The notes beneath the pieces are model-generated. The model saw only the letters and a list, made by a program, of their open reading frames with translations. It did not search any database and was not told where the DNA came from. Positions 36,852 to 48,142 of a stretch of DNA of 64,000 nt are shown here, piece by piece. Each line of letters opens with the position of its first letter. The first letter of the stretch is position 1. This DNA comes from Cordilura impudica (Eukaryota; Arthropoda; Insecta; Diptera; Scathophagidae), in NCBI GenBank assembly GCA_963682025.1, contig OY821518.1:32929507-32993506 (forward strand), in the 5' to 3' direction. The position numbers were made by a program, and so were the translations under genes.

Positions 36852-38168
36852 TTTTTTTTCAATTTCAAGACGTGCGGTTCGGATTATTGTGACACTGGAT
36901 CTAAAGCTTTAGTGCGCAAAATTTGAGCCAAATCGAACAATAATTGCTGGACGCGCATTGAGTTCAAAATTCAAATATGCATTTATATGTAAAAATTATT
37001 TAAAAAAAATCTTTTTTCAGAAAAAATTTGATATTAAAAATTGCGTTTCAATCAAATTAATTAATAAACCATAATCTAGAAAAAATAATCTTTCTAATGA
37101 AACAACAAAATCTATTTTCAGTTGAAAAACAGCCAAGTTCTATCAAGTTCACCAGGCAATAAATGCGCCGCAGGCCACTTGATTAAGAAAATCGAGCTCA
37201 TTAAAAGCATTAAAATAATTTACAACCCACGGATTAATTTCAGAAAATAACTCCAGGATCTTATTTTTTAGAATCACTAAAATATTATCAACAAGTCCTA
37301 TCGAAATCCTTCCACAAATATATATTATTTCGATATTTTGTTTTAAAAATATGTAACTTTCCTTGAAGTTAATTTACAAGATTGAGAGCTTATATCAGGT
37401 AATATAATATTTTGATAAGAGATATTTGAAATATGAAAACACCAAAAGGATGTAGCCTTAATGTTGAAGAAGTATGAAAAATCACATTTTTCTTCAAATC
37501 CGCTGAAGTAAAAATACTGCCCTCGCCAAATTAAGAATAGGATACCTACAATATTTGGGATTTTCAATCACATATATTCTGTTAATAAGATCCTAAAGTC
37601 CAATCGTTGATTTCGGAAAATTTCTTGAAGAAAATTATTGAAAGAGTAAAATTGGAGATTTTTAAATGGTGCAAAAAAATACGTACCGTTTCGACATTAA
37701 CTTAGAACGGCATAATAATAAAAGAAATACAGAATACTTTACAATAGATCGTTTTGGGATCAGGAGAATGCAAAAATGTTGTTGTTGTAAATTATTTCAA
37801 TATCTTCAATTATGTGAGCTCGATTTTCTTAATCAAGTGGTCTGCGGCGCATTTATTGCCTGGGGAACTTGATAAAACTTGGCTGTTTTTCAACCGAAAA
37901 TAGATTTTGTTATTTTATTAGAAAGATAATTTACTCTAGATTATGGTTTATTAATTGATTGGTTTATCAAAATGTTTGTGAAGAACGATTTTTTTGATAA
38001 TTTTTACATATAAATGTATTTTTGAACTTTGAACTCAATGCGCTTCCAGAACGCCTTGTCCGATTTGGCTCAAACTTTGCGCACTAAAGTTTTAGATCAC
38101 AATAATCCGACCCACACAGCTCAAAATTCGACCAAAAATTTTTTTTCATACAAACCGCTGTCACCCTA
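36852..38168. mobile_element. A2-type inverted-repeat element, left terminus missing
   Basis: Arms at about 36868-36985 and 37995-38120 are inverted copies (GACGTGCGGTTCGGATTATTGTGACA / TTAGATCACAATAATCCGACCCACAC). The middle (37290-37900) matches 33000-33650 inside A2, including GGGATCAGGAGAATGCAAAAATG. The true left end has been replaced by the family E end. Non-coding. Confidence 0.75.
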
Positions 38169-39061
38169 ATGAAGATACCCAATGGTTGCTAAATATGGCG
38201 TTTTTCAAAGATATTTTTTTAGCACCTACCGTCATTAAGTTTATCTGATTTGGCACAGAATATATTGAGCTTCAATAACAAATTAAAACTTTTCGAGAAA
38301 GATCTGGTTTCTAAAACGTTCATTAACTTCACGTGTATTAGTAATACTTTATATTACGCGATTTAACAGCACTTAAGCCATCATTTATATTTTTGGAAAA
38401 TCGTTTCATTGTTGACATTTTGAAGAATGGTTGTCCTGTATTACCGCCCATTACTTCGGATATAGCAAGTGTAGATTTAGCTACAGGAGCTCCAAAAAGA
38501 TGAACGATTAAACGATTAAAGCAATTAAAACAGAATAATTATTCAGCTATTGATTTTTGGAAAAAGGTTCCGGAACAGAAATATCCTAATATCTATTTTC
38601 GGTACTTCGCAAAGTACATTTTATTAATACAAGTACCTTCCCTTAATAAAAGTACCTTTTCTTAAAAAAGTACCTTGTAGCGATTTGTGATATATAAACT
38701 GACAGGATCGCCATGTAGTGATTTGTGGTAGAGTATGCCACTGGTTGATGTATTATATTTGCCTTTCTAACAGAGTAAAAGTAAATAGAAATTTTATTTA
38801 AAAGAAAACAAAGGCAGTTGTTGCCGATTGAGTAGTCTAAATTAAAATCTGATTTATTTTTGGGTTTCAAACCTTTTTATACTAAATTTGATTTAGCTTA
38901 TTCAACATACATATATTACTTAGCTGAAGCATACTATTATTTTATTCGTTATCATAAAGGATTGTATTACTTATTGAACAGTTTGACTAGTAATTGATAC
39001 TATTGATTATCTATTCTATGTACTACGTATGCGTTGCAACACTTGTGAGGTACACTACAAC

Positions 39062-40340
39062 CTTATCTTAATAAAAGAAACTTTTCAAAAAAAGGTAATT
39101 TTCTTAAAAAGTACCTTTTCTTAAAAGTACCTTATCTAAAAAAGCACTTTACTGAAAAAGTACGCTACTTTAAAATGTACAATATCTTAAAAATTACATT
39201 TTGTTAGTAAAACACCTTTTCTTAAAAAGTACCTTTCCCTAAAAAGTACGTTTCCTTAAACAGTACCATTTTGTAACAGTACCTTTTCTTAAAAAAGTAC
39301 CTTTTCATAAAAAGTGCTTTTCTTAAAAAATGATTTTTTTCTTAAAAAGGATATTTTCTTAAAAAGTACGTTTCCTTAAAAAGTATCATTTCTTAAAAAA
39401 GTGTCTTTTCTTATAAAAATATATGCTCAACCCTTAGTGGGTTAATTTCTTTTCATTATCATCGCACGTATGCAAAAAAAAACCAACGGTCTAGTGTTCA
39501 CTACATGAAGTTATTTCAGCATCGTCATACTAACATCACCTTTGATTGTATATGCAAACAAACATTCATCATTGCCTGATAAATTACAATGATTCAAGGT
39601 CAACTTTTTATTACATCTTTAAATATGTTAAAGAAAGCAAATACAATTGTAACACAGTTTTAGTTAGCGTTTGGACATTGTTGAAATCAAGTCGTCGGAA
39701 ATAAAGCAAAATATTATAATATAATTCAATAAATAAAATTAATTGTATTTCAATTTTTTCTCCTTTTTTAGTAATTAACAGACCTAAAAACCATTAAGTC
39801 CTCAACAGTATATTTTCTTACAAAAGTACCTCTTCTTCAAAATGTGTCTTTTCTAAGAATGTGTTTTTTCTTATCAAGCTATCTTTTCTTAAAAAAGTAC
39901 CTTTTCTTAAAAAGTTATTTCCCTTACAAAAGTAAATTTTCTTATTAAAGTCTTTTTTTTTATTAAAGAGTACATTTCCTTTAAAAAGGTGATTTTCTTT
40001 GAAAAGTGCTTTTCTTAGAAAAGTACCTTTTCTTAAAAAGTATCTTTTTTCAAAAGTACATTTTCTAAAAAAATGTCTTCTCTTAAAAAAAGTAATTTTT
40101 CTTAGAAAGGTACATTTTCTTAAGAAAATACTTTCTCTGAAAAAAGTCCAGGGTACACTGTATAAATTTGGCATTTTGATTTTGCTATAATTTATCTTTT
40201 CAATGTCTCAATCGATGCTGGGTGATTTATATAGCACTCATCCTTAACAGCTACCCAGAAATAATTGTGCACCGGATTCAAAACGCAGCTTTCTTCAAAA
40301 ACGTACCTTTTCTCAAGGAAATACAATTAAAAAAAGTATT
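39062..40340 (+). repeat. AAAAAGTACCTTTTCTT minisatellite in separated blocks
   Basis: Imperfect units of about 18-20 bases (AAAAAGTACCTTTTCTTA) fill 39062-39425 and 39815-40150, with small outliers at 38625-38675 and 40290-40340. The unrelated stretch 39426-39814 separates the blocks. The minus strand of the second block keeps a Phe/Leu/Arg/Lys repeat frame open (39818-40174), which I regard as a repeat artefact. Confidence 0.85.
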
Positions 40341-42071
40341 ATATCATATTAATTCGGGGAGAAATATTCTACAAACCTCCACATTATTATTATTATTAAA
40401 ATTTAATTAACTAATATATAAAGTAGTGAATTTCAGAGTATTTGTTTTATTTGAATTTTGCTAATTAAATTTCGAAAATACAACTTAAGTTTCTAAAATA
40501 CTTTAAATAGTTCCAAAATACATTTTAGATTTTTTTCTGGAACTTCGCAATATATATAGGCAAAAAGTTTCTTTTTAGTAAGAATATTTGAAATTATAAT
40601 TATTTTTAAGACAGAACTTAGAATTTCATAGGAAAATTAAGATATATAACAAAAATTCTGTTCTGCTATATATCAGCTAATAATTTACATGTCTTTAATG
40701 AGATTTATTTTTATGACATGCAAATACTTTCGAAAGTATGTTAATTTTATTCACATCAATAGCAGTTTCATGGTAACTGATTGACGGAAAGTGAAGTTGA
40801 CAAGGTGATATGAATTATGTGTAACAGCATAAAATATAAATTATAGAAATTTTTTAAAACTAAATATTAATACATATGCTAATACTTACATATATGTATA
40901 TTAGGGCGGAATGTTGTATGGATTTTTGATATATTTTGAATTACGCTCTAAGTAAAATCTAATTGAAATATATGTTAAATTGTTTTAAGTGGCCACTGCA
41001 ACAACTGAAAATTTTTTAAAAATTAAAAAATATAAAATTTATAACATCAACTAAAGCTGACGAAAAAATTATCACTAGAAATAAAATGATAAAATCATAT
41101 TAGTGATATTTTAACAAATAAATATTTTCTATCCCTACAACTATGATCAATTAGAATGCCATTAGTAGTAAAACATTAAAATACCGAATAACCTTCACAG
41201 TTTATGAATAAGAATAATGAAAAAAAACTGAAAAACTGTTCTTGACTTATGTTGTTTTAGCGAAAAATAGGGTTAGTGTTATATAACACTGTGAAACAAA
41301 TTCAGGTTAGCAAAAGTTAGGTCGATTCTGAGAGTGAGGGCTGAAAATAGAGGCTAAATTAGAAGGCCCGTATCGCGGCGTTTGTTTATGTTAGTTCGAT
41401 TTTTTTTTTAATCGACCTTCGAACTTTGCAGTCAAATGCCGATTTTCAGCATATTGTTTCTATGGTTTTTTGGCTATAACTCGTCGACTAATTGATATTT
41501 TTTCAATCTGTAAAAGCCAAATTATTGCTAGAGACCTGCGCAACAATTAAAATTTTTTAAAAAATTGATTTTGAAAATTTTTGTGGTGGATATGAAGCAA
41601 AATGTTGGAAAAATTATTTTTTTTCATGCTTTTTGAAAATATTTTCCACACAACTGTCTTTTTTGCTTTCTGTTTGATCTATAATATGCTTCTCAGTTCC
41701 TTCAATAAATTTCATTTGAAAAGAAAATGGTCTTAGTCGGTAATTTGCGTTAAAAATCCCAAAACCATTAAATAAATAGCGATTTAGGTAGAAGTAATTT
41801 AAAAGGGAAGTTCCAAGAATTAGGAATTAGTAAAACAACGTTTTTGTTTTCAACCACCGCACAGCACAGGTAGCGCTTTTTTTTTATTTCGTACAAGCGC
41901 ACTAATTTACTATGATAGTTCTTTTCGACATACTGATGTATGTCGAGGGTGCGAAAGACTTTTTCTGGTCCTTTGGGACTTTTCTTCTACATAAGATTTA
42001 GTTGAAAAGCATGTTTTTTGTACAAATTTGGCCTCCATTTCCTAAAATGTTAAACTGTATATGTTAAACTG
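40341..42071. other. AT-rich sequence with one possible isolated transposon end
   Basis: ATGTATAT|TAGGGCGGAATG at 40894-40913 resembles a target site plus start of the A1/A2 group, but no matching right end was found. Otherwise nothing is recognised. Confidence 0.4.
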
Positions 42072-42140
42072 TAAATGGTGCATGGTAAAGAAGAAGAAAG
42101 CATATATTTCAAAAATTCATAACTGCACTGTATTCTTAAT

Positions 42141-42190
42141 CGGACCGGTTTCTGGCATTTCAGCCTTCATCAGCGATTTATTGAACATTG
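42141..42190 (-). ncRNA. Hammerhead-ribozyme-like core
   Basis: On the minus strand: CTGATGA (42173-42167), stem II GGC-TGAAAT-GCC (42165-42154), then GAAA (42152-42149), then CGGTCCG. The partner of the last helix is CGGACCG in the other 76-bp arm, which is followed directly by UA (42340-42339), the position expected for the cleavage-site UH. So the long arms would form stem III, with one unpaired C. Stem II is short, the 10.1/11.1 pair is A.A, and no convincing stem I was found, so activity is uncertain. Confidence 0.5.
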
Positions 42191-42249
42191 TGATAATTGT
42201 TATGTTTTAATTGATTGTTTCTATATGAAAATTTTTTCTACTTACGGCG

Positions 42250-42330
42250 GCCGTGAGGTTTTGAACCATAAACCTTCACATACACTCGTACTTGCACTTT
42301 TTGGTCAGCGCTTTAACACACTCACCTAAA
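42250..42330 (-). tRNA. tRNA-like Pol III promoter relic
   Basis: On the minus strand TAGGTGAGTGTG (42328-42317) matches the A-box consensus at about 10 of 12 positions, and GGTTCAAAACC (42267-42257) fits the B-box GGTTCRANNCC exactly. Box starts are 61 bases apart, compatible with a tRNA having a long variable arm (Leu/Ser type). No clear anticodon arm or acceptor stem is kept, so this is a promoter-like relic and not a functional tRNA gene. Confidence 0.45.
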
Positions 42331-42499
42331 GTCAGGCCTACGGTCCGATTAAGAATACAGTGCAGTTATGAATTTTTGAAATATATGCTTTCTTCTTCTT
42401 TACCACGCACCATTTAAACAAAATTAAAATTGCATATTAATTACAGTAGTAATTGCAATATGTCTGAAAAATGACGATAAATCTAACAAATTAAACTGT

Positions 42500-43846
42500 A
42501 AATGTTAAGCTGGAGTTCGAAACCAAATCAATGTACTATTCTCCTGGACGAAGATACGATAATGCTTTCGGACATTTATTTTTATGACTGCAAAATCACG
42601 GTCATTTGGTAAAAACGAATGGCCACGTATGGGAAAATACTGATAAACTTTTTCAAGAGTCATTCAAAGCCAACATAAATCTCAACAATATATTGTTTTT
42701 ATTTTAACAGGGGCAGCCGTCGGAAAAAATATATAAATACTTAATATGTGGTCCAATATTATTTTTTATATAATGCATCAACATTGAATAAACCTCATTG
42801 TATCTTTTGTTAGCAATGCCTTTGTGATACATATAAAATGTCGATTTGCCTCTTTTTAAATCCTGAATACCAAAACAGCGAACTCATAATTGCATAAAAT
42901 TGAATGGTATAGCTGCAATATGATCTCGTTCCTTACTAAGATCTTGAACTGATGAAATTTTGTCGTAAAACTTCTTGGCACGTCTTTTATGGATCATTAA
43001 CTGAGCTTCTACCGAACGTTTTGTATATTCTGATAAATATGATTGTTTTATTTTTATACATGTGTCGACTTGTGGTCGACCAAATGTGCGGGAAAAGTTT
43101 TCATTAAAGTATTGCAAGTACAATTTGTAATTTACACCAAGATCTGGATATTTTTCGTTAAACATTGAATGTATTTTTTTACATCCAATCGTGCATCAAG
43201 ATATTCAATGCCTTTTGCTGTTTTCCTAGGAAAGCAGTGAATTTGTTCGTGTATTTTGTGGCATGTTTCAGGAGGTACAGTATGACCTTTCGGGTGACAT
43301 CCTCTGTTTTCTTTAGGACTCTTCCCTTCATTAAGCAAATAACAATAAATAATTCTGCGACCTCTGGCTTCAGTAACTCCATATAGGCTTATAAATGCTC
43401 TCTTGCAAACATGGAACCGAAAAACACTTGGCTTCTGTATAGAATTTCCTTTTCGAGGATGCCTCTCTTTTATATATAACTTATCAATAACAAAGATTGA
43501 AGTAATATATTCTGCTCATTTTTTATTGAAAAGAAGTTAATGTTTGAAATGCAAAAGTCCATGTCATGTTGGTGGAAATTCGCAAAAATTCCTTCTCACA
43601 TCTGTAATAAATAAACGATATATAAGGTTTATATAGGCCCCGATAAAAAACGTAAACTGAATAAAGGTTTATGGAAAAGTTGTTTGCAATTTTCACCGGT
43701 AGATCTCGGAGCTATTTTTTCCTCGATAATTAGTATATACCTGCCCTTTAACTTTAGAATTTTTTTAGCGTTTCTTTTATACTTTGGGAATTACATGTTC
43801 TCTTCTTTTTCGGCTCACCATCGCTCTCAGTTTCACTTGAATACAT
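42500..43846 (-). pseudogene. Uncharacterised insect transposon-type protein, broken
   Basis: Reading on the minus strand from a candidate start at 43846: MYSSETESDGEPKKKRTC (basic N-terminus), LKGQVYTNYRGKN, then after a poorly resolved stretch FHVCKRAFISLYGVTEARGR (about 43410-43350), KSPKENRGCHPKGH and IHCFPRKT, then YLQYFNENFSRTFGRPQVD (about 43120-43070). Further downstream YIFSDGCPCQNKN (about 42730) and YFPIRGHSFLPNDRDFAVIK (about 42620) follow. The FSDG..QNKN and PIRGHSFLP..R.F motifs recur in many uncharacterised insect proteins thought to be transposon-encoded. The aspartates suggest a DDE/RNase H-like core, which is inference. Frameshifts at 43165-43180 and elsewhere, plus stops, inactivate it. 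Inverted ends were not located. Confidence 0.65.
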
Positions 43847-45784
43847 TTTTAAAACTAAAATTACCTCCTAAGTCACTGACTAATGTAGTTTATGCAATGA
43901 ACGTCTTTCACGCAGTATTATTGGAAGAGGAAGGAATGCATCAACTTACGTTGTTTTACCCGGAATACGCATTTCCCTTTAAGGAACCATTTTCAGCAAA
44001 AAAAAAGCGTGTTGGAAGAAAAATGTGACTTCAGAGGTTTTGAAATGACCGATTCAATTGTATGGAAACACAGACTTTTCTCAACCTGCGTATGATTAAT
44101 ATCAAAGTACACACAATATTATTAATACGTCTCAGCACTTTGATTTCTAGGGAATATTAAAAATATTATCAAAAAAAAAAAATAATAGTAATAAACGTAT
44201 CATTCCACATAAAATGTGTTAGTGGAAAAAACAACCTCAACCAATGGCAATATTATAGAATCCTACATTCCCAACCAAAGCTACAAATTATATAAAACCT
44301 AATTATTTATTATCTAATGTCAATTGAAACACAATTGTCTCCGGTAATATATTTTTACTCAATATTACACCACTTTATCTCGGAAGTTGCTCCAAAAATA
44401 ATTATTCATAATAATGGCTCACCATAGAATAAAAATTTTTTAACTAATGCCAAAAAAAGGAAAAAATAATTTTACAGGAACTATTAAAGGTCTGGCTCCT
44501 CAGTCGATTGTACAAATTACTCTATTGCACGCTCCGAATACAACATCACTACTAAATTAGCATATGATAACTATATAGCCCGTATGACAACAAAAATGAA
44601 ATCTAACCCGAAATCGTTTTATAAATTTATCAATTCTAAACGTTCAAAATATCTGAAATTTGGATCTTGTATTGTGGATGATGACGCATTGATTTTCAAT
44701 TTGTTCACGGATTTCTTTGCTACAATTTTTTCAAAAGCACATACGATAATTCTTCATATCCCTTTAATCTATCCCATTCATCGCGTAAGCAGTTTTCATT
44801 TATCAGCCATGAAACAGTTTTATTTAACTTAAAAACATTAAATTCTTCTTTCAATTGCGGTCCTAATGGAATACCTAGTTTCCTTCTCAAATATTGCGCT
44901 GAATATTTCGGCCCCCTTACTGCTATATTCAATTAATCTATTAAAATAAGTTATGTACCACTCCAATGGAAAAAATCTTTTGTAATTACTTCGTTTAAAA
45001 GTGGAAGCTAACTTGAAGTATCAAGCTAAAGAGGAGTTGCAAAGCTGAATGATATTCACATTCATTATCACATCAAATTTCTTCGCTCTTATCTACATGT
45101 CGGCATGGCTTCCGCAAGTCTCGTTCCACAACATCTAACATCCCGGAACTTACCACTATAGTAAATAATGGCTTTTTAAAGGACATGCAAACGGATGTAA
45201 TTTACACGAATTTTGGTAAGGCTTTCCACAAAGACTTAATCACTTATGGGATTAAGTATTATAACCTAAGGTGGCTGAGTTCCAATCGAGCTAATCGAAT
45301 ATAACACGTAAAGTTCAGAAATGTCACATTAAAATTGACTGAGGTCTCTTCTGATGTTCCACAGGGAAGTCAGGGAACTGTCAGCAAAGCTAAAGGTGTT
45401 CTTAGTTTTATTAAACGCTGCATAGTGACGCCATTTGAGTATTTTCGTTCCAAAATCATAACTTTGGAACCAATTCGGATAATCAAATAAGTTAAAAAGG
45501 ATATGATAGATAATTGTACAACCTAAAAAATATGGTTGCTACGCTTTCTAGATGCTTACTTATGGGTTATCAAAGTTGAAATTTTTTCGCTGCATGAAAG
45601 AATCATGTTTGTGTTAATTAAAAAAACATGATTTTAAATCATTTCATATTTTTTATGTTTCTTTTTTATGTTCTCAAATTGTTATCCATAAATAAAAATT
45701 AATTTATATTGTCACATTTTATAACAGAAGGAATATCTAATAGACTAATCATTTAAGAGCTATAATTATTGCGTTCTAACTCTT

Positions 45785-46090
45785 TTCGTGACCTAACATG
45801 CCGCACAGATGAAATAAGGGAATTGGAAGATGCTGCCAACATGTTGAAGAGGTCCTTGTTGTTCCTCACCCTTCGTACTTTCAACGTGTTCGATCATCTC
45901 TAATTTGTGTATAATTTGTTTAAGGACTCCTGAGCTTCTTCGGAAAGTTCTCCAATTGGCAAGAACTGATATTCAATTATGTATTTGCAATGCATTAATA
46001 TTTTATGAACTGTCGGGTCAATTTCTTCAGATGATACATTTCCGCTAAGAGTGATACAGTTTTCGAAGCATATTCTCCATATTTTGTAGA
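45785..46090 (-). pseudogene. Transib transposase C-terminal relic
   Basis: On the minus strand VHKILMHCKYIIEYQFLPIG is followed by ELSEEAQESLNKLYTN (about 46015-45920), ending at a stop. A shifted frame continues with NNKDLFNMLAASSNSLISSV (about 45870-45810). This corresponds to the RAG1/Transib region containing the final catalytic Glu (within SEEAQE) and the following Arg-rich helix. The first two catalytic Asp regions are deleted. Confidence 0.8.
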
Positions 46091-46346
46091 ATTAACCTGT
46101 TTTTGCAGTTTAAAATATTCGAAAACAACAAGGAAGACATAGACAACATAAACTTCATATATTCATTTGCACTGTGATACTAAAGTTAAATTCTGTGATA
46201 TAAATGTTTTAGTTTTTCAATAGTTTACTTATTTGTTTATTTATATATACTGTGTTTTAAAACCAATCAATTTGTGATGTCAAAATACACCAATAATTTT
46301 TTATTAATGTTATAAGTTAAAAATTCGTATTCAAAATAAAATGCCC

Positions 46347-46383
46347 CTGAAGATGTTGACAAAAACTCAACGAAACGTCGGGA
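46347..46383 (+). ncRNA. Second hammerhead-like motif
   Basis: CTGAAGA, a 5-bp stem GTTGA-CAAAAAC-TCAAC and GAAAC follow in the hammerhead order (CUGANGA, stem II, GAAA). It lies inside the Transib. No upstream partner for the last helix (CGTCGGG) or UH site was found. Such sequences are common in tails of Penelope-like elements, so it may be a small relic of one. Confidence 0.3.
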
Positions 46384-47278
46384 AATAATGAAATAAAGAA
46401 TTTTTATTTTACATTTAATAAAATTGACCAAAAAAGCCCTACGTACACTCTATAATACATAAAACATATAACTTTGGTCTAAAATCAATATTCTATTCAA
46501 AACTGTTCCCAATCTTTTAATGATTTAATTGTTGATTCAGTGATTCGAATTACTGCCTCATTATTTGCAAAAATCTCCGCGCAGTGTTTCCATCGTTAGA
46601 GTTCCCGTATCCACATCTACCTTCATGAAGGTAGCAAATTTCTAATCTCTGAACAATTTCCTATGAAACGACTTTATCCAAAATATCGTACGCGTACATG
46701 CAATTTTTTGATTTTTGCAATCTCATTTGTTTTAAGGGCGCCACTGTGCGCTGGTGCAAAGAATTTTCTGACTTATATATAATGAAACTATTATATATCT
46801 AGTTAGTTCACCCTATTCTTGAATCAGAATCAACAATATAGGAACCTTGCTATACCATTCATATAAAGAGTATTGAATCAGTGCAAAAGCCGTTTTTATT
46901 TTATTTACGAGGCCTTGGATGGAATCTCTATGAGCTACCGCCATATGTTAATAAACTTGGTGTTATTAAGTTACCAACTTTGAAAAGTCGTTAAGTTATG
47001 CTCTGTATCTTGAATTAATTCGTGGTTATATTGATTCTAGGTTCCTGTTTAGTTAAATTATCTTTTGCGTTCCAACTGGCCCAACTCGAAACTTCCAACT
47101 ATCAAATTTGAAATACTATAAATTTGTTCAGGCCAACAATAACTCCTTTCACCGTATATGTGAAAATTTCAATAAATATTATTATATTATAAATATCTCG
47201 GAGAGCCATGATGTTGTAAAAAGAAAAGTTACTTTACATTTGAATACTTGATCTAAATTTCTTTGTATCACATATTTA

Positions 47279-47648
47279 TGCCGGTTTTCTCAATGTATCG
47301 TCAAACTGGCTGTTACTTAACCAGAACATAAGTTTATTGTACCGATAAACTGCTGGTAAGCAATTTTGGTTTTCTCAATGTACCGACAAAAACATTATTT
47401 TCAGTTGGCAATGCCTCTCAAAATACGTATGAAAGTTGGGAGAATTATTTTCAGTTGGCAATGCCTCTCAAAATTGATATGAAAGTTGAGAGAATAATTT
47501 ATCTGTACGATAAATAAATAATTGGCAGATGAGTGCCGGTTAGATTTGCGACAAAATAGAAGCAAACCAGACATTGAGAAAAACAAATTTCTTTAATCGA
47601 CAGTTTCTCATTGGGATAAAAGATAATCGCCTATTGAGAAAACGGGCA
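47279..47648. mobile_element. MITE with TTA duplication
   Basis: TTA (47276-47278 and 47649-47651) flanks TGCCGGTTTTCTCAATG and, reverse-complemented, TGCCCGTTTTCTCAAT. TTA duplications are typical of PIF/Harbinger-type elements. A 50-bp unit (ATTATTTTCAGTTGGCAATG...) is tandemly duplicated at 47394 and 47444, and TTTTCTCAATG recurs internally. Confidence 0.75.
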
Positions 47649-48142
47649 TTAGTCTGTAAGGATGTACAATCTAGAGACTAAAATAAAGAAATATATAAAA
47701 AAATTGAATAGTAAATTTATTTTAATGTTTATTATTTTTATATATTTTTTTTTTCAGTTTCTTGCATACCATCCCACCCACATTGTCAAGTGTATTAGTC
47801 ATTCCATAATGCACTTTTCTTTTTGCATGTTGTGTTTGTTCTACATTTGAAAATTTTCTATTTCGAACAATCCGCTGCAATACATATTTTTTTTAGTAAT
47901 TTTTCTTATTATAGTTCTTACAATTTAAATTTTTTTTTTTTGGAATTTTTGTCGTTAAATTGTAAATATATTTTTAAAGTACATATAAAGCGGAAGTAAT
48001 AATAAGATTATCGATTTGTTTGCAACTCATTGAAATAACATATGGTTCCCCATACAAATTAATATACCAATCAATGTCAATTTTTTATATAGAATTTGCT
48101 ATTACACTAGTACTTATTTTTCAACGAATGTTGTTTATTTTT

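Larger units (their letters stand above)
35257..38168. mobile_element. Composite of three element ends around a satellite
   Basis: The left edge TAGGGTGACCCTTAATAAAAAA (35257-35345) matches the start of the fold-back element at 57763. The right edge, reverse-complemented TAGGGTGACAGCGGTTTG (38168), matches element A2. Flanking 8-mers ATGACAAT (35249-35256) and ATGAAGAT (38169-38176) agree at 6 of 8 positions, so a single original insertion cannot be claimed. Between them lie the 21-bp satellite, an end of family E and an A2-type inverted pair. Confidence 0.6.
42072..42416 (-). mobile_element. Inverted-arm element with ribozyme-like core and Pol III boxes
   Basis: Arms of 76 bases at 42072-42147 and 42341-42416 are reverse complements with a single mismatch. 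The 193-base interior, read on the minus strand, first has tRNA-like A and B boxes and then a CUGAUGA...GAAAC hammerhead-like core. The near-perfect arms imply recent formation or ongoing gene conversion. Penelope-like elements and some SINE-like elements are known to carry hammerhead ribozymes. Whether this is a derivative of one of those or something separate cannot be told from one copy. No target duplication was identified. Confidence 0.7.
45421..46748 (-). mobile_element. Transib element, internally deleted
   Basis: The 5-bp GC-rich duplication CGCTG (45416-45420 and 46749-46753) interrupts the retrotransposon reading exactly. The ends are CATAGTGACGCC and, reverse-complemented, CACAGTGGCGCC. 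The latter begins with the heptamer CACAGTG, which Transib ends share with V(D)J recombination signals. GC-rich 5-bp duplications are typical of Transib. The minus strand inside carries a C-terminal transposase relic of the same family as at 9.7-10.3 kb. Confidence 0.85.
44490..47265 (+). pseudogene. Jockey-like non-LTR retrotransposon relic split by a Transib
   Basis: In order: SEYNITTKLAYDNYIARM and NPKSFYKFINSKR (44530-44640, linker between endonuclease and RT), CGPNGIPSFLLKYCAEYF and VPLQWKKS (44860-44975, RT motifs), VIYTNFGKAFHK (45197-45230, with the first catalytic Asp replaced or shifted), and KAKGVLSFIKRC up to 45420. The Transib intervenes. At 46754 the reading resumes as CKEFSDLYIMKLLYI and LVHPILES, and ends with SVQKPFLFYLRGLGWN and ELPPYVNKLGVIKLPTLKSR (46890-46990). 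Stops and shifts are common, and the copy is related to that at 22-24 kb. Confidence 0.85.

Noticed and set aside
39818..40174. 118-codon frame with FLRK repeats
   Set aside because: It is a translation of the 18-20-bp minisatellite.
40894..40915. Left end of a further A1/A2-type element (ATGTATAT|TAGGGCGGAATG)
   Set aside because: No right end with matching terminus and duplication was found. The nearest candidate near 46430 matches only six terminal bases.
43684..44028. 114-codon plus-strand open frame as a gene
   Set aside because: The opposite strand carries the N-terminal part of the 42.5-43.8 kb transposon relic, which explains most of the open frame.
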